Below, piece after piece: positions 43,197-48,049 of a stretch of DNA of 48,049 bases. The stretch's first letter is position 1. Every line of letters starts with the position of its first letter. The position numbers and the translations under genes are program-made. Origin of the DNA: Dehalococcoidia bacterium UBA1328 (lineage in GTDB: Bacteria > Chloroflexota > Dehalococcoidia > Lucifugimonadales > Lucifugimonadaceae); NCBI GenBank assembly GCA_002306815.1, contig DBTA01000030.1, positions 1-48,049 of the forward strand. The letters are read 5' to 3'. The notes under the pieces are model-generated. The model was not told the DNA's origin and searched no databases. It saw nothing but the letters and a program-made list of their open reading frames with translations.

Positions 43197-44147
43197 CTAC
43201 TCCAGCACCGTTCCAATCCGCTGTTCCAGTGCCATTTCGTAGAGTCGACCACAGACGGCAAGATCCTCGAACGCAACGCCTTGTGATTCGAACAAGGTGA
43301 CATCTTCATCGGAATATCGCGCAGTGCGAAGACCGGCGACTATGCGATCTAATCGAACCATCGATTCCCACGAGAACCGTCCAACCTCGACCGCTCGCAT
43401 CAGCTCGCCACACTCGATTCGGGTCTGGTCAATATCATCACAAGCAACCAGATCAGCCTTCACGATCGCCGCTGTATCCAGTTCACGCTTCATCCACGAG
43501 TTGTTCCCAGCAGCGTTAATGTGCATGCCCGGCTCTACCATGTCACCGGTTATCACCGGTTCGACAGAAGAAGTAACTGCAACTAGGACGTCAACTCCTT
43601 CGGCAGCTGCTTCTTTAGAGTCGACCGCCGAAACATTTACTCCCAGACGCCCGCCCATCGTTACAGCAAATTTTTCTCGTTTCTCGGGAGTGCGGGAGAA
43701 TACCTTCACGTCCCTGATATCTCGAACCGCGCAAACCGCCTCTAATTGCGTTTCTGCCTGATATCCGGAACCAATAATTCCGACCGAGGTCGAGTTCTCG
43801 CGAGACATGTATTTCGTCGCAATTCCCGAAGCGGCGCCGGTTCGGACCTGCCCCATACGCCCTGCGCCAATGACGGCGAGCAGTCCCTCTCCGTTAGTCC
43901 CAAAGAGCGAAACACGGAAATCACCGCTCACATATGACTTGTGCCCTGCCCAACCCTTCTTCGGCCAGGTGGCAGCCATAAAGTTGAGAGAACCATTCCC
44001 CGCCGCCAGTCGATAACGAGGTTCGTTCGGCACTTCACCTGCAGAGCGCGCTCGAAAAACTTCATCCAACGCTTCGAGAGCAATATCCATGGTCAACATT
44101 TCGTTGACTTCTGCTTCGGTGAGGTAGAGGCGTTTCGTTTCAGGCAT
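43197..44147 (-). CDS. Ornithine cyclodeaminase/mu-crystallin family protein
   Basis: 316 residues from the ATG at 44147 (MPETKRLYLTEAEVNEML, the usual family start); the frame is open 24 codons further upstream. Rossmann motif VGIIGSGYQAETQLEAV in the middle, preceded by RTGAASGIATKYM, both standard. Members reduce or cyclise imino/amino acids with NAD(P): ornithine cyclodeaminase, alanine dehydrogenase, ketimine reductase. Substrate not predictable. In this member, the segment before RTGAASG reads AVIGAGRMGQV and lacks the usual D-x-x-x-L-T pattern, so it may not be a true ornithine cyclodeaminase. Confidence 0.9.
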   Translation of the reverse strand: MPETKRLYLTEAEVNEMLTMDIALEALDEVFRARSAGEVPNEPRYRLAAGNGSLNFMAATWPKKGWAGHKSYVSGDFRVSLFGTNGEGLLAVIGAGRMGQVRTGAASGIATKYMSRENSTSVGIIGSGYQAETQLEAVCAVRDIRDVKVFSRTPEKREKFAVTMGGRLGVNVSAVDSKEAAAEGVDVLVAVTSSVEPVITGDMVEPGMHINAAGNNSWMKRELDTAAIVKADLVACDDIDQTRIECGELMRAVEVGRFSWESMVRLDRIVAGLRTARYSDEDVTLFESQGVAFEDLAVCGRLYEMALEQRIGTVLE

Positions 44148-44327
44148 ACGGGCACGATTCCTAACGATTGAAGTAAATGCGAAATCCGGGCGGTTACATA
44201 CTAAAAATCTGGCGATCAATCACATGGTCTGATCTGGACAGACCGTTGCGGGCAAATAGAATACCGCTCGTCGTGGAATAAGCGGCACAATAACGGTCGG
44301 CAATTGACGAACACAAGGAGTCAGATA

Positions 44328-45044
44328 GTGAGTACCAGCAGTATCAAAGCTCTCGTGTTCGACGTGTTCGGTACGGTGGTCGATTGGCGAACCTCGATAT
44401 CAACTCAAGCCGCTGAATTCGGTGTGCGTCACGGTGTAAGTGCCGATTGGGATAAGTTCGCAGACGACTGGCGCGCCGGCTACGGGGCTGGAATGGCAAA
44501 GGTGAATGCCGGAGAAGACGAATGGAAAATCGTCGATCAGATTCACCGAGAACGCCTCGATGTCATCCTTCGCGAGTATGGATTCCCAACGATCGACGAA
44601 GACGAGTTAGTCGAGTTCAATAAAGCCTGGCACCGCCTTTCCGGATGGCCTGACTCGACGACGGGTCTCGCTCGTCTAAAGTCTAAGTTCTTGATTGCAT
44701 CTCTATCCAACGGTAACGTCGCGCTGCTAACTAACATGACAAAGTATGCAAATTTGCCGTGGGATGCGGTGCTTTCAGCGGAGCTTGCCGGTAAGTACAA
44801 GCCTCACCCAAGGGCATATCAGCGAACCGCAGAATTGCTTGGACTCGAGCCCGGTGAAGTAATGATGGTGGCTGCGCACAACAATGACTTAAGAGGAGCG
44901 ATCAACGCCGGTCTAAAAGCCGCGCTGGTCACACGACCCGAAGAGTTTGGTGACTCGAAAGCTCCCGATCTTGAACCAGAACCCGATTTCGACTATTTCG
45001 CTAAAGATTTTCATGATCTCGCTGACCAACTTGGTTGCGAGTAA
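44328..45044 (+). CDS. HAD-superfamily hydrolase, haloacid dehalogenase type II-like
   Basis: 238 residues from GTG at 44328, chosen because AAGGAG lies seven bases upstream; a TTG eight codons earlier is less likely. Nucleophile D12 is in VFDVFGTVVDWRTS, the signature of L-2-haloacid dehalogenases; motif II is SLSNGNVAL, motif III the Lys in ELAGKYKPHPRAYQ, and the final acid motif MVAAHNNDLRGAINAG. True dehalogenase activity needs a hydrophobic pocket I cannot judge, and relatives act on phosphoesters. It precedes two SMP-30 genes on the same strand. Confidence 0.9.
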   Translation: MSTSSIKALVFDVFGTVVDWRTSISTQAAEFGVRHGVSADWDKFADDWRAGYGAGMAKVNAGEDEWKIVDQIHRERLDVILREYGFPTIDEDELVEFNKAWHRLSGWPDSTTGLARLKSKFLIASLSNGNVALLTNMTKYANLPWDAVLSAELAGKYKPHPRAYQRTAELLGLEPGEVMMVAAHNNDLRGAINAGLKAALVTRPEEFGDSKAPDLEPEPDFDYFAKDFHDLADQLGCE

Positions 45045-45096
45045 TACCTGAACCGATAATGCGTTACCGAACCCCGGACAAACTGAAAGAGCAAGC

Positions 45097-45966
45097 ATGA
45101 GTTGGAAATTTGAAAACGCTGCACCGATCATTGGATCGATTACCGAAGGCAACGCCTGGGACGGCGAGAGGATGCTCTATTCAAACATCGCCATGAACCG
45201 GATCATGTCTCTCGATCCCGAATCGGGTCTCGTCGAAGTCTGGCGAGAAAATACCGAGGGCACAAACGGACTGAACTTCGACAGTGAAGGACGGATCTTC
45301 GGCTGTTCAGGCGATGGGAGGAAGATTGTCCGTTTCGATCCGAACGGCGAAATGGTGATGGTTGCCGACCGGGTCGACGGGCTGAGAATCAACTCGCCAA
45401 ACGATCTTGCAATAACGCCTGCTGGCTCGATCTATTTCTCCGATCGAGTTGGCGACGTGAACCCCGACGTAGGTATCGAATATTCGGCGATTATCTCTGC
45501 CGAACCGCAGCAAGACGGAACTTACAAAACAGTCCGACGAACGTTTGATACTTCGATGCCAAACGGTCTTCTGTTCTCGTCGGACTACAAAACCCTCTAC
45601 GTCGCTCAAAGCGACTATCGTGCCAGCGAAACCCGACAACTACGTGCCTACACCGTGAACGACGACGGATCGCTGGGCGAGTTTGAATTGCTCCACGATT
45701 TCGGACCTCACCGCGGTATTGACGGTATGACGCTATCGAGCGAAGGCAACATCGTGGCATGCACTGGCTGGGAAGTTTCTGGTCCTGGCGGAATGATTAC
45801 CGTGTTCGATCCAAAGGGTCGCATCATCGAAACACACCCAACTCCTGCGCTTCGCCCCACCAACTGCACGTTTGTTGGAGAAGACCTTTACGTTTCGTCC
45901 ATTGAAGGCCACTGCCTCGTCGCTCGAAACACCGGGATGACCGGCTATTTACTCTGGCCGAACTAA
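45097..45966 (+). CDS. SMP-30/gluconolactonase-family protein (paralogue 1)
   Basis: 289 residues forming a six-bladed propeller that opens sugar lactones with a divalent metal. Metal-site residues fit: E17 (ITEGNAWDG), Asn in NSPNDLAIT (about residue 107) and Asp in IDGMTLSSEG (about 208). The end SIEGHCLVARNTG is family-like. It precedes a paralogue by 53 bases. With the nearby acid-sugar dehydratases, a lactonase feeding an aldonate pathway is the simplest reading. Confidence 0.92.
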   Translation: MSWKFENAAPIIGSITEGNAWDGERMLYSNIAMNRIMSLDPESGLVEVWRENTEGTNGLNFDSEGRIFGCSGDGRKIVRFDPNGEMVMVADRVDGLRINSPNDLAITPAGSIYFSDRVGDVNPDVGIEYSAIISAEPQQDGTYKTVRRTFDTSMPNGLLFSSDYKTLYVAQSDYRASETRQLRAYTVNDDGSLGEFELLHDFGPHRGIDGMTLSSEGNIVACTGWEVSGPGGMITVFDPKGRIIETHPTPALRPTNCTFVGEDLYVSSIEGHCLVARNTGMTGYLLWPN

Positions 45967-46019
45967 GCCCGCTGCAATTCACCTCATCAATCGAATAATC
46001 ATCTAACGAAAGAATAAAA

Positions 46020-46913
46020 ATGTCCGATTGGAAATGGACTCAAATCGCCAACCACGACACGCTGACAGAAGGTCCCGTCTGGGACGGATCGGGCTTGTTG
46101 TACAACGAATGTGCGGCTCACAAGACGTTTCGTTGGGATCCCAAAACGGGTGAAAGCACCGTTTGGCGCGAAAACACCGGAGCGGCAAACGGGCAGACAT
46201 TCGACCGCCAGGGACAGCTCTACGTTTGTGAAGGCGATGCCCACCAAGTCACGAAGGTCAACCCTGAGGAACCGAACGCTGAACCTCTGGTGATTAGCGA
46301 CGCGTACCGCGGCGAAACCATGAACTGGCCGAATGACATTGCTGTCGACCAGCGAGGTCGCGTTTACTTCACTGACCCCAACTACACAGGGGGACCGAAC
46401 AATCTCGAACATGAATCGGTTTATATGACCGAGCACACTTTTGGCGGTAACTGGAACACGCTTCGGGTGACATTCGATACACACAAACCCAACGGCGTGC
46501 TGTTCTCTATCGATCAGAAGACGTTGTTCGTTGCCGATACGCCTAACGGTGTTGAAGAGCCGAAACGACTGCTCGCATATCCTGTCAATGAAGACGGAAC
46601 TGTCGGCGAGTCGCAGGTGCTGCATGATTTTGGGCGAGGGCGAAGTATTGACGGTATGACGATGACATCGTCCGGGAACATACTCGCCACGGCCGGTTCG
46701 TCCTCTGTCGGACCGGGCCCGATGATTTACGAATTCGAACCATCCGGTCGTGTCGTGCGTACACACCCAACACCAGCAGACAACCCTACGAACTGTTCGT
46801 TTGGCGGATCGTCCCTCAGCACCCTGTTCGTAACTTTCGCAGGCGGCGAAGTCTACAAAGTAGACGAAGTCGGCCACACCGGCCACCTAGCCTACCCTCA
46901 GCGCCGGTTCTAA
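46020..46913 (+). CDS. SMP-30/gluconolactonase-family protein (paralogue 2)
   Basis: 297 residues, tandem relative of the preceding gene with the metal residues E17 (LTEGPVWDG), Asn in WPNDIAVDQRG and Asp in IDGMTMTSSG. It shares phrases such as TVWRENT, KPNGVLFS and HPTP-x-N with paralogue 1, but differs in the loops around residues 90-140, so substrates may differ. A Gly/Thr-rich loop DPNYTGGPNNLEHES is inserted where paralogue 1 has another loop. A REP-like hairpin follows the stop. Confidence 0.93.
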   Translation: MSDWKWTQIANHDTLTEGPVWDGSGLLYNECAAHKTFRWDPKTGESTVWRENTGAANGQTFDRQGQLYVCEGDAHQVTKVNPEEPNAEPLVISDAYRGETMNWPNDIAVDQRGRVYFTDPNYTGGPNNLEHESVYMTEHTFGGNWNTLRVTFDTHKPNGVLFSIDQKTLFVADTPNGVEEPKRLLAYPVNEDGTVGESQVLHDFGRGRSIDGMTMTSSGNILATAGSSSVGPGPMIYEFEPSGRVVRTHPTPADNPTNCSFGGSSLSTLFVTFAGGEVYKVDEVGHTGHLAYPQRRF

Positions 46914-46935
46914 TCGCTCGGACATTAACGTATCG

Positions 46936-46972
46936 TCCTCTCTCCCTCGTAGGGAGAGGATTAGGGTGTGGT
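46936..46972 (+). repeat. REP-like palindromic repeat (single copy 3)
   Basis: cctctctccctcgtagggag (46937 on) then aggattagggtgtgg, a hairpin of the same family as the BIME-like elements at 41335 and 43074, here as one arm only. It lies 23 bases after the SMP-30 gene. Confidence 0.82.
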
Positions 46973-47003
46973 TGCAGCAATCGCAACTCAGCCATGAAAA
47001 TCG

Positions 47004-47042
47004 GCCTCGGCGTTTTAAACCGCGTGCCCAAAACACCGAGGC
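47004..47042. terminator. Probable bidirectional terminator hairpin
   Basis: GCCTCGGCGTTTT (47004-47016) pairs with AAAACACCGAGGC (47030-47042) with one mismatch, across a 13-base loop. It lies between convergent genes (SMP-30 paralogue 2 and the substrate-binding protein). No long T-run follows, so termination strength is uncertain. Confidence 0.55.
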
Positions 47043-47055
47043 GCCCGTTTCCCAG

Positions 47056-48030
47056 TTACTTACTGAAACTTGAATCGTAGGCATCGGCAGCTACGAGTGA
47101 ATCGCCCACCAAGTCCTGGGTCTTCATCCACTCGACAAGGGAATCCCAGCGGCTACCGTCGAGCGAACCAACTTCGGCACTACCGGACTTCCAGAGAGGG
47201 GCCAGGAGTTCTACACCCTCCCGATCCGTCACTTCATCGATTTCGGCGTCTGGGTTGAGAGCGAGCATCGTGTCAACCGACCCTTGTGGATCGCTTGCAG
47301 CCTGTTCGTAGCCCTTGTTGAACGCACTAACGAAACGTTCAACCAAGTCAGGATTGTTCTCAACATTGTCCTCAGACGTAACAAGAACTAATTCGTAGTA
47401 GCTTGGAACGTTCCAATCGTGTGGATAAATCACATTGGTCTCGAAACCTTCGCGACCCATCACGATCGATTCGTAGGTCCAGTAGACGCCAATAATTGCG
47501 TCTACTTCACCTGCCATTAGACCCGGTCCGACGTTCCATCCGAGATCAACGACTTCCACATCATCGACAGATGCACCGTCGGCCTCAAGCATGGTCTTTA
47601 ACATGGCGTCATTCCATGGAAGACCCGGCGTTCCGACTTTCTTGCCTGACAACTGTCCCGGAGTTTCGATACCCGATTCCGTCAGCGTCATGATCGAGTT
47701 CAACGGCTGCTGAACAATACCCGCAACGGCGACGACGGGAACGCCTTCTTGCCGAGCCTGCAGCAAATCAGGTTGGTAGTAAAAGGCAAAATCACTTTCA
47801 CCCGTAGCGACCAAACCGAGAATTGCGGTCGGGTCAGCCGGCGGTTGAACTGTGACGTTTAGATTTACTTCCTCGAAGTACCCCTTGTCGACGGCCTCGT
47901 AGATACCAACGTGATTGGCGTTTTGGAACCAGTCGAGCGTAACGACAACGTCCGCTTCTTTCGGCTCGCTAGTACATGCGACGATTGCGACCGTCGCAAG
48001 AATTGCTGCGAGTAGCAGTAATTTTTTCAT
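47056..48030 (-). CDS. ABC transporter substrate-binding lipoprotein, NMT1/THI5-like
   Basis: 324 residues from ATG at 48030; GGAG lies just upstream, which is better supported than the ATG five codons earlier. Lipobox AIVAC with lipidated Cys at 19. The opening VTLDWFQNANHVGIYEAVDKGYFEE (residues about 29-53, string split) is the hallmark of THI5/NMT1-type proteins such as ThiY, which bind pyrimidine precursors of thiamine; related proteins bind taurine, sulfonates or nitrate. The permease and ATPase genes are not in the window, which ends 19 bases beyond this start. Confidence 0.9.
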   Translation of the reverse strand: MKKLLLLAAILATVAIVACTSEPKEADVVVTLDWFQNANHVGIYEAVDKGYFEEVNLNVTVQPPADPTAILGLVATGESDFAFYYQPDLLQARQEGVPVVAVAGIVQQPLNSIMTLTESGIETPGQLSGKKVGTPGLPWNDAMLKTMLEADGASVDDVEVVDLGWNVGPGLMAGEVDAIIGVYWTYESIVMGREGFETNVIYPHDWNVPSYYELVLVTSEDNVENNPDLVERFVSAFNKGYEQAASDPQGSVDTMLALNPDAEIDEVTDREGVELLAPLWKSGSAEVGSLDGSRWDSLVEWMKTQDLVGDSLVAADAYDSSFSK

Positions 48031-48049
48031 GACTCTCCTATTCATGACT

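Noticed and set aside
45999..46886. 295-codon frame on the minus strand opposite the second SMP-30 gene
   Set aside because: Antisense shadow of a gene with all family motifs; no domain or ribosome site of its own.

Overview
The window reads as a chromosomal segment of a free-living bacterium with about 50% GC. The gene content points to Chloroflexota, most likely a marine SAR202-like lineage. It combines a complete complex I membrane-arm operon, several mandelate-racemase/galactonate-dehydratase (enolase superfamily) paralogues, SMP-30 lactonases, short-chain dehydrogenases, NIPSNAP, a molybdenum-hydroxylase module and a sulfatase remnant. The assignment is inferred from gene content and protein resemblance. 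No rRNA or phylogenetic marker was analysed.

Bases 1-9109 (minus strand) hold a tightly coupled nuoABCDHIJK-DUF2007-nuoLM operon, with stop/start overlaps at most junctions; nuoM runs off the left edge. nuoE, F and G are absent. Bases 9293-13111 carry a zinc alcohol dehydrogenase, a small Rdx/SelW-like CxxC protein with a truncated second copy beside it, a GNAT acetyltransferase and threonine synthase. Bases 13165-16050 encode a large lipoprotein joining PKD, Ig-like, TolB-like propeller and cyclophilin domains. Bases 16359-20415 are an operon for a branched-chain-type 2-oxoacid dehydrogenase (E1 alpha, E1 beta, E2) followed by lipB. Two more cyclophilins (20568-21731) and a membrane-anchored VWA-like protein follow.

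Bases 24182-31349 are catabolic: a truncated enolase-superfamily N-domain, two tandem galactonate-dehydratase-like paralogues, a small membrane protein, two SDRs (one without the catalytic lysine), a molybdopterin oxidoreductase with a flavin reductase partner, and a NIPSNAP protein. Bases 31350-33711 look like a decayed island: a sulfatase C-terminal scrap, a tRNA (CAU anticodon) with an inverted partial copy of its 3' half 34 bases away, a lipoprotein gene broken by a stop and a frameshift, and a membrane-protein gene with two in-frame stops.

Bases 33937-40200 carry a third enolase-superfamily enzyme, the medium and small subunits of a molybdenum hydroxylase (the large subunit is missing here), XdhC, a MobA-like nucleotidyltransferase, a small membrane protein and an M24 peptidase. 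Bases 40197-46913 hold a pair of Ldh2-type malate/lactate dehydrogenases (one interrupted by a single in-frame TAA), an ArsR regulator, an ornithine-cyclodeaminase-family protein, a HAD dehalogenase-like protein and two SMP-30 lactonase paralogues. The window ends with a THI5/NMT1-type ABC substrate-binding lipoprotein. Three palindromic REP/BIME-like elements lie between genes from 41335 to 46972.

Taken together, the right two thirds look like a sugar-acid and hydroxy-acid catabolic region (lactonase, dehydratase, dehydrogenase) with strong paralogue turnover: tandem duplicates sit next to truncated or stop-interrupted copies. I saw no CRISPR array, phage structural genes, integrase or transposase. 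The most unusual items are the cyclophilin-terminated lipoprotein, the cluster of otherwise well-preserved genes with in-frame stops, and the inverted tRNA partial copy.
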